Source of the DNA: Wolfiporia cocos
Taxonomy: Eukaryota; Basidiomycota; Agaricomycetes; Polyporales; Phaeolaceae
Length of the DNA stretch: 64,000 nt
Assembly (NCBI GenBank): GCA_029448655.1
Contig: JACCLO010000013.1
Span: 744,001 to 808,000, forward strand
Direction: 5' to 3'
The position numbers were made by a program, and so were the translations under genes. This document shows, piece after piece, positions 19,815 through 32,057 of this stretch. Below the pieces are notes generated by a model, which saw only the letters and a program-made list of their open reading frames with translations, made no database searches and was not told the origin of the DNA. Within the stretch, counting starts at the first letter, position 1. Each line of letters begins with the position of its first letter.

Positions 19815-20070
19815 CTCAGTGCGGGTAAAGTTCTTGACACTTCGAGGCAGATGCAGGTGGGGGGACGGTCATGTACAGTGGTGCGGGTGTGTCACTAGCG
19901 CGCTGAGCACGCTGGTGGGTAGCCGGGTGAGGCTCATCCTTTGTGTTGGTGAGGTGGCGGTAGGAGGTAGTGATTGATCGCTATGGTGGAGGGAGGTAAT
20001 GGCTCGAACTTAGCCGATATTGGGGAAGCCACAACGCGGACATCAGGCGGCACATCGAAGTCTGCGATGC
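19815..20070 (-). pseudogene. Duplicated 5' fragment of the sucrase/ferredoxin-like gene
   Basis: About 255 bases can be aligned by eye to 15,733-15,970: shared blocks include GCGCTGAGCA.GCTGGTGGGT, GGCGGTAGGAGGTAG and AGCCACAACGCGG. In the intact locus this covers the first codons and promoter of the sucrase/ferredoxin-like gene. Here the reading frame is not kept and the rest of the gene is absent. The two copies are in the same orientation about 4.1 kb apart, on either side of DUF6533 copy 2. Confidence 0.6.
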
Positions 20071-21391
20071 GACCATAAAATCACCATGATCCTACAAATG
20101 CATGACCAATTGCGATTCACGTACTCTAATGCAAATCCATCACGGATTGAGTAGACTTTTCTGACAGGAAGCCGTGCATCGTGACCTAGTAGCTGTCGCG
20201 TGTGTTCATGCTTGTCTAACTAACCATATGGTCATACAGGATGTCCACCATATTACTTTGATGAGGACCTGTTCGTCGGATGTGGTGGATGCACAAGCTC
20301 AAGAGGCATGCCATAGAGTTATTATGGCGTTTCAACACAGGCTTTGGTCCCTGCGATGCAAATAGGAATCAGTGGCAAGCTATTGAACCCTGTTGCATTG
20401 CAGGTATCGGATAGGCGCTCGGCCTCATGCCGCGTTACGGGTATAGAAACAGTTGGGTTTTGTGCTCGCATCGCAGGTGTGAATCATTGAAAACAAGCGA
20501 TCGAGTCTCATTATGAGGACAGCTTTCAGTTCGGTCTATGGGGTTGGTTTAGGATACTCTAAAGCCGTTGTATAACCCCGTGCGCTTTGGGTCCGAAGTC
20601 TATCCTCACAGAGCAGTGGCTTCTGCAGCACCTTGTTGCACAGATCGATGTCATGTGAGCATGAAATTAACTTGTGATTTGGCTTACTAGAGTTATATCA
20701 AGTAGTAATCTCGACACTAGACAAACTTCTCAGCATATCCCATGGTCAGCATAGTGCACGAGCTGTTCAGTAGACATACACAGGTTCTAAAGCTGCCACA
20801 TCTGCAAAGCTGAAAGATAGGTAGCCTCAGCTTTCTCTTTCGATAATTGACTACACCATAGAAGGCATGGGCTCCTACTTGTGTTCGAGAATCTCCAGTA
20901 CTTGATGAACGAGAGGAGACGTGCGACGACCCCTCGAGCCCTATGAATTAGATAACGGTGAGCATCGATAATTGACTGTATGTTAAAAGCTGAAGCAAAA
21001 TCGAAAGTACCAGGTCGACTATGACCGGTATTTCATAAGCTATTAAAAACGACCACCGCCACCATTGCTAGATCGCACACTACAAATATAGAGCACGCCT
21101 GCCGTAACCGCATGTCAAAACCCTGAAGGCGTTCATCTCTGAGTTCAAGAAGAGAAGCATGCGCATCAGTGGCGGTGCGCACGGTACTCAGTCACGTAGA
21201 GTGCTTGTATACTGCAACAGTGCCAGCAATAAAATCAGCGGAGGTGGCTGAAGTGAAGCCCGATCACGCAGTAAAGTCAGCTCTTAATGGGCGTCTAAAT
21301 AGACGACCGCTGCAGTTGTTGCCAACAAGAGTTGTTCCCTCTCGCAACTCTTCATCTGTGTGCGCTCTGGCCGGCTAGAAATGCTGCAGAG
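20071..21391. other. Intergenic; promoter side of the LRR gene
   Basis: No gene recognised. The final bases before 21,392 contain the in-frame ATG at 21,332 that would add 20 residues to the LRR protein; I prefer 21,392 because the added residues do not resemble an N-terminus of the family. Confidence 0.5.
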
Positions 21392-24300
21392 ATGCTCGCT
21401 TCATCGCCCTCGTCGTCTGCCGTAACCATCCCCACGCCGGGCAAGTCCATTCTCAAGCGCCCCCCGCCGCCCCAGCAGTCCTTCTTCTCGCTCGCCCGCC
21501 TCTCCAAGCTCCTGCCAACGCAAACCACCCCGCCGCCCGGCGTGCTGCAGGATGAGGGGACTGCGCTCAAGCGTGCGCACTTTATTCTCCCCGAGATGAC
21601 GACCGTCTACCCGATCTCCGCCGCGAACCCTCCGTACTCGCCGTCGGTGAAGGAGGAGAAGCGCACGATTGAGGAGCGCGAGGCGGAGCGCAGGCGGCGT
21701 GTCTTACGGGGGAATGCGGCGGCAGTGGACGCGAATACGCCGGAGGCGTGGTGGAGCATGGACAAAGTCGAGTCGTTCTACCGCGAGTGCTGCGTTGGCC
21801 GCGAGGAGGAGCCTGATCAGGATGTCTCGGCCGCATTCAAGGTACGTCACTGTGATATGGCGCAACAAAATAGCGATCCGAATGCGAAATGGCCGCTCTA
21901 TCCTACGTTCTGCTCGTCAGCGATGCCTTCCGGTCGTTATACAGCTGGCTCGCGGCATCAGCCAGTGCAGATATGCACACACTCCTCTCCGGGCCTTAGA
22001 TCGCCTGAATTGAATATCCGGACTGTGGCTCCGTCATGGATGCCGTTCCAACCATCGTGTGAGAGTCTCACAGCAGGTTGCAGTCTCGCTGTGATGTGCG
22101 TGGACCTACAGTGTGATGTACCGCTCTCTGGAGGACTGCCACGCGCTACCGACTTGCATAATGCCATAGCCTGCCATCTTGAGCTGATCTATTTTATTCT
22201 CTGCGTGCATTTTGCCTACTGTTCCTGACCGGCGCCGTCTATCAACAGCGCGCTGCAAATACGAACCCTCGAACCGTTGATCTGTCAGGAGTGCAGCTGA
22301 CAGTCGGTTCTGCATCAGTACTTTCTGACGTCTTCACGATCGAGTGGGGCCTCCGGAAGCTTGTCTTCAAGGAGTGCAACCTGGACGACCAGGTCAGTAT
22401 CACAAGACATGCCTCGACCGCTATGCTGAATTAATGACGCCAAGATTTTGAAACCCATGCTCCATTCCCTGCTCATTCCGGACAGCCTCACATTCCTATC
22501 CGTCGCATCCAACCGTAGACTTAAGCCACCCGCATTTCGCCTCATTGCCGCGTACATTGTCAAGGTGAGCATATCCCAACATACAGACATAAGCAAGGCT
22601 GATTCGCGAAGTAGACAAAGAGCCTTCAGTTCCTTGATCTTTCACAGAACTCGCTCGATAAGAAGTCGGTCGAGTACATTGCTGCAGCGCTCCCCGAGGC
22701 ACATACCTCAGGCATCGTCTCGCTGCGCCTCGACGACTGCGCGCTCAAGCCGCAGGCCCTCGACGCGCTCGGTGTGTACCCTCCCTTCCTTCTACCACCC
22801 ACGCCCGAACTATCACTCAACAGCACACAGCGAACAGCGTGCGCAAATCATCGCTGCGCAACATCTCGCTGCGCCTGAACCGCATCAACGCGACGGGCGC
22901 AGTGGCGATCGCGCTCATGATCAAGGACTACCCGGACCGCTTTCCCGCGCCGAACGGGAGCACGAGCCCGTCCTCGCCGCTCAGCTCGCCGACGTTCTCC
23001 CCGCCGCCGACGCCGACCGCGAGCTACTCGAGCCCGCTCCCGGCGTCCGCCGCTGGGGGCGACGACCCCCCTCCGCCCCCACGGCGCGCGGGCCCGCTCC
23101 CCCCGCCGCCGCGCCACCCGAGCACGATCCCGCAGACGACGTACACGCCATACGTGCCGCGCTCGAAGCGCGGGCTCGCGAATGCGGGCGCGGGCGCGCT
23201 GTCGGCCGCGGGCCACCAGGTCCCGCTGATCACGTCGTCCGCGCAGGGCGGCGTGACGGCGCGGCACCCGGTGCCGCCGTCCCCTGCGCAGAGCGCGTCC
23301 GCGCATGGGCACGCGGCAGGCGCGCAGAGGTACGACCAGGGACCCAGCGCGGCATTGCTGGACAAGGTGCGCGCGCTGGATAACCTGCCGCGGATGGGCG
23401 CATTGCGGACGCTGGATCTGAAGGGGAACGATATTCGCGTGCGTAAATTGATGGTCTTGTTTGGTGGTAATGCTGAGATCGCTGTTGCTGGCAGGCGGGA
23501 ATCACGTATATCGCGCAGGTGCTGAAGCGCAACCGAACGCTGAAGGTCCTGAACCTGAGCGAGAACAAGCTCGACGTGCAGGGCTTGATCGCGATCGCCG
23601 AGGCGCTGGTATGTCAGGCAGCATGTCCGGATGTGGCAGTCGACTGACTGGCTCGCGAAGAAATACAACTCATGCCTAGAGACGCTGGACTTGAGCAAGA
23701 ATCCCTGCTGCGGTCCTAGTCTCGAGGGAGTAAGCTGCTAAGATTTTCACATACACAGAGCGCTTACATCCTGGCGCAGATCCAATCACTCAGGACGGCG
23801 TTTACGCTGAATGACGCGCTGAAGCGGCTGTTCCTGTCATCGACGTCGATGACATCGGCCGGTGCAATTGCGCTGGCAGAGTTCCTGCCCGAGTCGACGT
23901 CGCTGCTGCACCTGGACCTGACTTTAAACAACCTCGACCTCGCAGGTGTCATGGCGCTCAGCTCCGGGCTGAAGGCCAACCATACGATGCGCTGTCTAGA
24001 TCTCAACATCCCTCCAGCTGACGAGGAGATGGCTCGGTGGGTACTTTATCTAATCGTTGTTATCGGAAAGCTGACTCCGGTGTGGTATCCAGAATGTGCC
24101 GAGATATCCTGAACACGTGCATCCGCAATACCGAAGAGGCAGAGAAGAATTCACACGCGTCTAGTCCTGACGGGAGCAGCGGCAGGGGGCAGGGTAAGGG
24201 TGTATGGGGCATGATCGAAGAGAGCGAGCTGGCGAAATCCTTCCGGCAAGACGACCAGAAAAAGGCTGATGACCCTGCTGACCGCTCGCCTGTGCGCTCC

Positions 24301-25488
24301 GTTCTGCCGACTGACACCCCTCCCGCGGTATCACAGACCGAGGCCGACATCGTCGCCCGCGCGCGCGCGTGCAAGGAGCAGCTCGAGGACATGCTCGCGC
24401 GCGTCCCGTCGTCGTCCTCCGCGCCCGCGACGCCCGTGCAGGACGTCGCGGCGGACCTCGTCGCGAGCGTGCGGGAGGTGCAGAAGCCGCTGATGGTGCT
24501 CATCGGGGCGACCGTCGAGCCTGCGCGCCTCCAGGAGCTGCTCGCGCTGAACGACGAGCTGACGGCGCTGCTTGCCCGCTGCGCGCCGCAGAAGCTCAGC
24601 GTCGCGGTGCACGGTCTCGGTATCCACGTTGAGAATGGCAAGGCCAACGGCTCTGCGGGCGGTGCGGCTTCTGGCAATGGACATGCGGTGCAGTTCCAGG
24701 CGAGTGGCGGTGCACCAGAGGAGAGCGACGACGAGCCTGTTACGCCGCGCGTGGACAAGGGCAAGGGGAGAGCGGAGCCGGAGCCAGAGGAGCCAGAGAA
24801 GGTTTTGAGTCCGACATTCCTTATTACCGAGTCGGACGATGAAGACGGCGATGGTCAGGAGTTGCTGGCAGAGACCGCCGACGGCCTTGTCTCCCCCACA
24901 GACCGGTAAGCGTCCGCCAAATGGGGCAAGCCGCTCTGGACTCTCACATAATCTGATGTGGCACGTTGCAGATCACGGAGCTGGGTAGAAGAGGAGGGTG
25001 AGGTGTTCCGAAAGGGCACAGTTCTGCTTGGACCTGAGGAGATGGAGGGTGAATACGACGGGGAAGAGCTGCGGAGAGAAGTAAGTCGACTCGTACGCCA
25101 CCCCGGTATCGCAGTTCAGACTGATGTATTACCGTAGCTGCTGGAAGCGATGGTCGAACGCCCGCCGCCACGAGCACTTGTGGATGAGTTTACTGGAGAC
25201 CTACTCCCAGAACGGCCCGTGTCACCTCCAACGTCTCCGCAAGAACGGAAGCCTCCGCCGCGCCCCTATATCCGCAGGTCGCGATCGTCATCCTCCACAA
25301 ATGATTCGAATGCCGAGCCTTCTACCACGGAAACCGGGGTGGAGAGCCCTGCGTCGACAGCGACGAGCCCCACGACACCAACCTCGCCGTCAGTACAGAT
25401 CAAGGCCTTCCTGAGCAGGAGATTGTCGGCCACGTCTCTGAGCTCTAAAGAGTCGAAGGAGTCGAAGGAGTCGAATGAAGCGTCTTGA
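21392..25488 (+). CDS. Leucine-rich-repeat protein, PP1-regulator (PPP1R37)-like
   Basis: Multi-exon gene for a protein of about 1,000 residues. Exon 1 (21,392-21,841) begins MLASSPSSSAVTIPTPGKSI and contains LKRAHFILPEM, which resembles a PP1-docking RVxF-type motif but lacks the Val. Then come ribonuclease-inhibitor-type LRRs: LRKLVFKECNLDDQ, LQFLDLSQNSLD, LVSLRLDDCAL-type segments, LRTLDLKGNDIR, LKVLNLSENKLD and LLHLDLTLNNLDLAGV. A Pro/Ser-rich insertion (22,930-23,340) splits the repeats. The C-terminal part (24,080-25,488) has a helical stretch RLQELLALNDELTALL, reminiscent of GAT/VHS-type helices, and an acidic then Ser/Pro-rich tail ending KESKESKESNEAS. Intron 1 is about 407 nt, long for this genome. 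The PP1 link is family inference. The LRR and C-terminal halves could be two genes, but the frames join without a stop. Confidence 0.75.
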
Positions 25489-26129
25489 GTATAGCTAGAG
25501 CCGGTAAGTACATGCCACATATTCATGTATGAGATACCATAATCATCCTTCGCACTCATAGCCTCGCTATAGGCTATGCTGACTTATCCCTGCACACCTG
25601 TTGCTTTCAATGATATTCGTACATCTGCACTTGCTTATTCCCATTATTTCGTACATTGTGGTTCTGGACATACCCAACCTGCGGTTGTTTCTGTCGAGCG
25701 GTGGTATATCATACTAGACCCCTCCACTCCTTCGTTCACCTGCTATCCTTGCCGTCTTTGATAACAGTGTACACCTGTTAATTCTACTTAGTACATGGGG
25801 ATGCTAGTCCTAAACATGGTTCTGCTATAAGACGCATACGTTGGCCGCAACATGTCTCCCGGATCGCCACAACTGGCGGTGATCGAATGATCAGCAATGT
25901 GGCAGAGCGTTTGATGCACGGCCTGCTGCTCTGTGAATGGAACAATTGAGCTGTAAACACGTTAAACCATGATGGCTGTGTTCTGCGAACCATGCCTTTC
26001 GATATCCAGCAAGATGCTTCAGGGTGAGCTATTAGTCGACTATCGCGAAGTTCAGGGCCAATTTGCACACGCGCTTGTTGCGTCTGGACAATACCGCGTC
26101 CCACCCACCCGAAGTTGTTTCCAACAATC
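25489..26129. other. Intergenic between LRR and peroxiredoxin genes
   Basis: Expected 3' UTR of the LRR gene and promoter of the peroxiredoxin gene. The minus-strand open frame here overlaps the peroxiredoxin start antisense and is not supported. Confidence 0.55.
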
Positions 26130-27159
26130 ATGCCTCGCACTGCCAAAAACGCCAGTGACCCTGCTGAACCCACCAGAAGGTCCTCCAGAATTTCGGCACA
26201 GCCCAAGGCCGAAGTGAAGGAGCCTGCGAAGAAGCCTGCGGCTAAACCCAAGAAGAGGAGTGCTGACGCGGTCGAGGGCGAGGACAACCCTGCTACGAAG
26301 AAAGTAGGTAGCGATGCGGTGTTTCCAGGGCTTAGAATACACGTCTGGCGAAATCAAGCGTAGTTGAGAGCATTGCTGACGGCAAAACGTTCATTCTTGC
26401 AGAGCAAGGCTGAAGAAGCGGCTGCGGAAGCAGAGGATACTGAAGAAGCTGATGAAGGTTCGTCCTGTAAAGGATAGAATCTCGAACATCTAGTGATACG
26501 CTACTATTAACCTTTAGAGGCGGCCAAGCTGGCTACGATTGACATTGGAGGTCAACTTCCTTCGTTGACTCTCAAAAACGAGAAAGGCGAAGATGTCGAG
26601 GTGGCCGACTTGGCGGCCGAAAAGGGAGTTATTCTCTTCCTTGTGCCCAAGGCTGACACTCGTAAGTCGTGTTTTCGCCATGTTAATGTGGAAGTATACG
26701 ATCCTTGTCCCCAGCCGGATGCACGAACCAAGCCTGCGGCTTCCGCGACATATATCCGGATTTCACATCGCACAATTTCGATGTGTACTGTCTTAGCGCA
26801 GACAGTCCCTCCGCACAGACTAAATGGCAGACTAAGGTATGTTACATGCTAATGTTTAAACGTGTGTTGTGGCCTTCGCTCACTTGCCGTGCTCTCCGCA
26901 GAAGAATCTTCCGTACCCTCTGTTATCGGACCCCAAGCGTACCCTTATCAGTGCGCTTGGTGCTGGAGAAGGAGGCAAGACCAAGAGGAGCCACTTCGTT
27001 TTTGAGAAAGGCGGAAAGCTGGTCGACAAGAAAATACCCGTGAAGCCAGCCGACAGGTGAGATTTCCATGTGCCTTGTATGCTCGTACGTGGTCATCCTC
27101 ACATCCATTACAGCCCCAAATTAGCACTTGACTTCGTCAAGACTCTCGTCGCCGCATGA
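26130..27159 (+). CDS. PrxQ/BCP-type peroxiredoxin, nuclear Dot5-like
   Basis: Thiol peroxidase that reduces hydrogen peroxide and alkyl hydroperoxides. The start MPRTAKNASDPAEPTRRSS opens a basic, Lys/Arg/Ala-rich N-terminal extension (KKPAAKPKKRS) typical of the nuclear yeast Dot5 type. Exon 1 ends at 26,303 and exon 2 starts at 26,403. The catalytic fold starts at IDIGGQLPSLTLKNEKGE and the active site reads PGCTNQACGFRD (about 26,712-26,750), with peroxidatic and resolving cysteines five residues apart, as in atypical 2-Cys PrxQ. The remaining exons give NFDVYCLSADSPSAQTKWQ, then YPLLSDPKRTLISALGAG and finally LALDFVKTLVAA-stop. I count about six exons with short introns. Nuclear localisation is inferred from the basic extension. 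Confidence 0.9.
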
Positions 27160-27936
27160 ATGTGATCTAAGTGAGATTAACGTCTGTGAATGCTGATGGC
27201 AGCACTCGCCGGGTGGTGATTGATTGAGTTCATTATACCATACCCCCCAGTAACAAACTTGATTTCTTGTTTTACGGTTCTCATTTTATGCTTTGTCGTG
27301 GAGAAAAAGCAACAAGCCTGTGTGGATGTAAATATGTGCTAACCAAGTGATCGTGCTGTTTACTACAATGTTAACATTCCAGATGAAAGTCGACCTCGAC
27401 GTGCCTGCATCTACAAGTGGAACTGCCGGCCAGATGCTGAGCAGACTATAAGTATATCTTAGGAGATGCATCGTAATCCTTATATCCGGAACTAGTCGAA
27501 CAACGCTAACCTCCTTCGTGATCATGTAGAACAGCCTGCTGCATATAGGTGTTGTTTTACTGCGGCAGCTGGACACCACTGCGCAATTCTTACCGAGATA
27601 CTCAACGGTTCAGTTGGGGCAGATAGTATTATGGACATCCGACAAAAACGACGTAATTTGCTCTCACTGCTATCTCATGATATGGTGTCGATCTGCTGGT
27701 CTCCTGGAATAGCAAATTTCTGCATGGTGGCATTAATCCGAGTACGCCAATGGCCGGTGCAAACTTCAGGCGAGCGAGGCTCGGCACTCCTTCAACACAA
27801 ATTTGTGCGGTATTGAAAGGGATAATCAACGGTATTATAAACGCTAATATCGTACAGATAGTCTGAACTGTCCCTCCACGCATCGAGTCGTAGCGGTCTT
27901 GAAGCATCACAAAGGTAAAGTACACATCCCACTTTA
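27160..27936. other. Intergenic between convergent genes
   Basis: This lies between the 3' ends of the peroxiredoxin (plus) and WASP (minus) genes. Nothing beyond short chance reading frames is seen. Confidence 0.55.
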
Positions 27937-29750
27937 TCAATCCCAGTCATCATCATCCTCATCCTCCTCATCACTGTCGCCAAGCTTCTTGTTCCGCTCC
28001 ATGAGCGCGGCAGCCAACGCAGCAGTCAGGTCACCGCCACCACCACCACCACCAGACGGCGTGCTCTCCTCGGGAGGCGGCGGGGCTGGGCTCGGCGTAT
28101 CGCCCGCCTTGCGGAGCATGTGGATGCCCGCACCTTGGATGGACGCCAGCAGCGCGCCACGTCCTTCCTGCGGCGCGGGCAGGCCCGCGCCCGCGCCTCC
28201 TCCTCCAGCGGGAGGCGGTGGCGGTGGAGGTGGCGGCGGCGGGGCTCCTCCTGCGGGAGGCGGTGGAGGCGGAGGTGGAGGCGGAGGCGCACCTCCTGCT
28301 GGCGGCGGGGGTGGTGGAGGCGGTGGAGGAGGCGGTGCACCACCCGCAGGTGCGGGAGGCGGAGGCGGCGGCGGCGGCGGAGGCGCAGCTGCCGGGGGTG
28401 GCGGTGGCGCAGCTGCCGGCGGACGGGGAGGTGCAGCTGCCGGCGGACGGGGAGGTGCAGCTGCCGGCGGACGGGGAGGTGCGGCCGCCGGCGGACGAGG
28501 AGGTGCGACCGCAGGAGGAGGCGGACGGGAGGGCGGCGCAGCCGCCGGCGGAGGCGAACGGGAGGGCGGCGCAGGTGTAGCGGGAGGCGCAGCAGCAGGA
28601 CGCGTCGGCGCCGGCGCAGGCGGAGCGGGGGGTGCGGCCGTCGGGCGCGGAGGGGGAGGCGCAGGTGCTGACGGCGCAGGTGTTGGCGGCGCTGGGGCGG
28701 GAGGGGCACTCCGTGCTGGGGGCGCGGGAGGCGGCGCTGGGGGCGCGGCGGATTGTGGGCGGGATGGCGGCGCGGGCCGGGGGGCGGGTGCTTGCGGTGC
28801 GGGAGGGGGCACGCTGCGCGAGGGAGGGGCGCGCGGGGGCGGCGGCGCGGGTGCTGGAGGAGCTGACGTAGGGGCCGGGGGCGCTGGGGGCGGCGTCGGT
28901 GCTGAGATGCTGTCCTGGTGGCCGTGGCGGCGCGAGGTGGGCGGAGGGGGCGGTCTCTTCTTCCCCCCGGACGCGGGCGCCGCCGGTGCGGGCGGGGCCT
29001 TCTGTGCGTCGCGCACGAAGTCCTTGATAAACTCCATATTTTCCTGGAGCACATCTTGAGAGATGCCGTGCCCCTCGAGTCCCTTCAGGAATGCCGACCA
29101 CGACGGGTCGACGTTCGACGATGTGAACCCAGAGTTGGAGTCGTAGCCCATGTGCGCGACATGCTTGAAAGAGCCAGACGTGGGCCCGGATATCATCGAC
29201 TTGTCTATCTTGCCGCGCTTCGCAGTCTTCTTCTTTGACGAGGATGCCTTCGGTTTCTCTAGGGGCGGAATCAGAAATGAACGGTGACTATATGTCCCGA
29301 ATACGTACCAGTGCCGGGCTTCGTCGTCGTGACTTTCTTGTGGAACGTCTTCGCTTCGCTCTCATCTGCGAACACGACTCCAATCATGCATTCCTGGTCA
29401 TGCCATAAATACAGGGATGGCGGTGCTAATACCGAACGACTTACATCCCCAGCGAACGAGTGAAAGAACGGGCGGTCCTGGAAGTACTCGAACCCCTCAT
29501 ACAGCTCGTGCTGCCATATCACCCCGCGCGTGCCGGCGAGGTCGACCATTCGCATGAACAGCGAGTTCTTGGACTTGTCGTGGACGAGCGCGAGCGCGCC
29601 CTGCAGACCGGCGTACGACCACTCGCTGGGCTGCGGGTGCGCATAGTAGATGCGTGCGAGTGCGGCGGTGTGTATCTTGTTGCTCGCCGTGGGTATTGCG
29701 GCCTTGACCTTTGACTTTTCGTCGTTGTTGAGCGTCGATGTGGAGGGCAT
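27937..29750 (-). CDS. las17: WASP/Las17 family actin nucleation-promoting factor
   Basis: Activator of the Arp2/3 complex at cortical actin patches (endocytosis). Domain order is complete. An N-terminal WH1/EVH1 domain runs from IHTAALARIYYAHPQPSEW to about residue 140. A basic stretch and a CRIB/GBD-like segment follow (SGPTSGSFKHVAHMGYD, then NVDPSWSAFLKGLEGHGIS). Next is a very long Pro-rich region with runs of 9-13 prolines separated by AGGA/AGG, the expected profilin and SH3-ligand region. A WH2 motif (GRGALLASIQGAGIHMLRKAG) and a C-terminal acidic tail ending DDDDWD with the conserved Trp complete it. Two introns are seen: one of 51 nt after GD (no stop in frame, so retention would insert 17 residues) and one near 29,263-29,307. 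The poly-Pro region makes long Gly-rich and Arg-rich shadow frames on both strands. Confidence 0.93.
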
Positions 29751-30061
29751 TGCTGCTCAGACGGAGATCTAGGTGGAAGCGCAGGTGCACCGGCCGCGTC
29801 GCTGCGGGAGGCAGCGATGATGAACGCACGCCCGATTGCGGAATTGGGCGATAACCGGATTATTTGGGCGCCGTAAGCCCTAGTTACAGAGAATTGCATA
29901 TTTCCATCCCGAGCTTATCCCGATAAGCAGTCCAAATATAGACTGGCGATTGCCGAGATGCGAATCAAATGCCCTCGTACATGGGCGTCTAAGCAGCACT
30001 TGGCCCTTTCCTCGCATCGACCACCCCACACGTAAAATCCTCCTCATCTATAATATTCGCC
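29751..30061. promoter_or_regulatory. Shared promoter region of WASP and calmodulin genes
   Basis: Only 311 bases separate the start codons of the divergent WASP (minus) and calmodulin (plus) genes, so both core promoters must lie here or overlap. A TATA-like ATCTATAATATTCG lies about 15 bases before the calmodulin ATG and is probably in its leader. Confidence 0.6.
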
Positions 30062-30897
<836 letters not shown>

Positions 30898-31284
30898 TTC
30901 CGCTGTACACATACCATCTGCTTCCAAGTATTCCTCTCGTCTACTGTAGCAAACAATCCATACAACAATCATCACTTATTGCGCGACCTTCATTCGCGTT
31001 ATGAGCGCGCTTCCTGCGCTGCGGCGTGATGTCAGGAAACATATCGGATCTCCAGATATGGGTATGGAGATTCGGTGCGATCACGATCCGGGAACGTCAT
31101 TATCCGCTCCATCGCCTGCGCCGCTGCGATCCAGTCCAGTACAGAACGCTGACTGAGCACGATATAAAGCGCAGGCTCAGCACGGCCGGCACGCTTCAGC
31201 CTTCCCCGCACAGACTAGCTAGCCACGTTGTACACATTGCTTATCCGCACGCCCCTATTGTTTCTTCTATTCACGACACTCGCC
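30898..31284. other. Intergenic
   Basis: Calmodulin 3' flank and promoter of the small gene at 31,285; no other feature seen. Confidence 0.5.
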
Positions 31285-31637
31285 ATGTCGAACAAAAACG
31301 AGCAGACGTTCAACATCCTCCCTCACCCCGCTGTATGTCTCCGTCCGCGCTCTGTGTTGCGTTCGATCTGACTGGATATGTGTAGAAGACGAACGATCCG
31401 AAGGATCTCGAGCCTCCGCAGCTCGGTGGTGGGCTGAACAGCAACCCGGAGCTGCAGGCGTTCCATGCGCGCGATCCGTACGTCCCCAGCGAGGACCTGC
31501 TCAAGAACGTCGAGCAGCCATTGGTGAGTCTCACCGTGTCACCGGCGTATCACTGCGGGTATCGCGATGCTGACCGGTGGCCTTAGAGCCGGGAGGAGCT
31601 TCGGGCGCGGGCGGCGCAGCTCAACAAGCAAGATTGA
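31285..31637 (+). CDS. Small conserved protein of unknown function, about 80 residues
   Basis: Three exons: MSNKNEQTFNILPHPA, then KTNDPKDLEPPQLGGGLNSN continuing to NVEQPL, then SREELRARAAQLNKQD-stop. Splice sites are GTATGT...TGTAG and GTGAGT...CTTAG, both in phase 0. The hydrophilic protein has no signal peptide or membrane segment. The pattern 'GGGLNSNPEL.AFHARDP' followed by a short basic helix reads like a conserved fungal protein, but I know no function for it. Confidence 0.75.
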
Positions 31638-32057
31638 ACAGCTGCAGGTCGGAGTAAGGAGGGCGTGATGTACGATGGTCGATCGACGTTTATGGATTCT
31701 GGATGTACTATCAGTAGTGTGTAAACGACCCCTGCACGATATCGTGGTACAATGTACAGAGTCATGCTGTTCGTTCAGGTCTCGCTTGGGCGGCCTGTGC
31801 AGTGCGGTCAGCGATACACGAAGCAGAAGATGCTGTCGATAGGCGTCAGCTCAATCGCTAGTTGTGGAATTGACTGTGGGGCAGCAGGGCAGCGACGTGC
31901 ATCTAATCTTATCTTGAGATAGTGGACAATCTCATCTTCGCACGTGCCAGCAGGCGCGTACACTGACGCGTACCCAATGCGCACCGCGACTTGCGACGCG
32001 TACTCCTTCCTCATAAACTCACACTGTACCGGATAGTCTCTAGTTCTCTCGCCCATC
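31638..32057. other. Intergenic
   Basis: Tight space between two plus-strand genes; presumably 3' UTR and the PUP3 promoter. No other feature seen. Confidence 0.5.

Noticed and set aside
22848..23698. Long minus-strand Arg/Pro-rich frames
   Set aside because: Antisense to the Pro/Ser-rich insertion of the LRR protein in GC-rich sequence; no domain content.
27899..29059. 386-codon Gly-rich plus-strand frame and several Arg-rich frames
   Set aside because: Shadows of the poly-proline region of the WASP gene.
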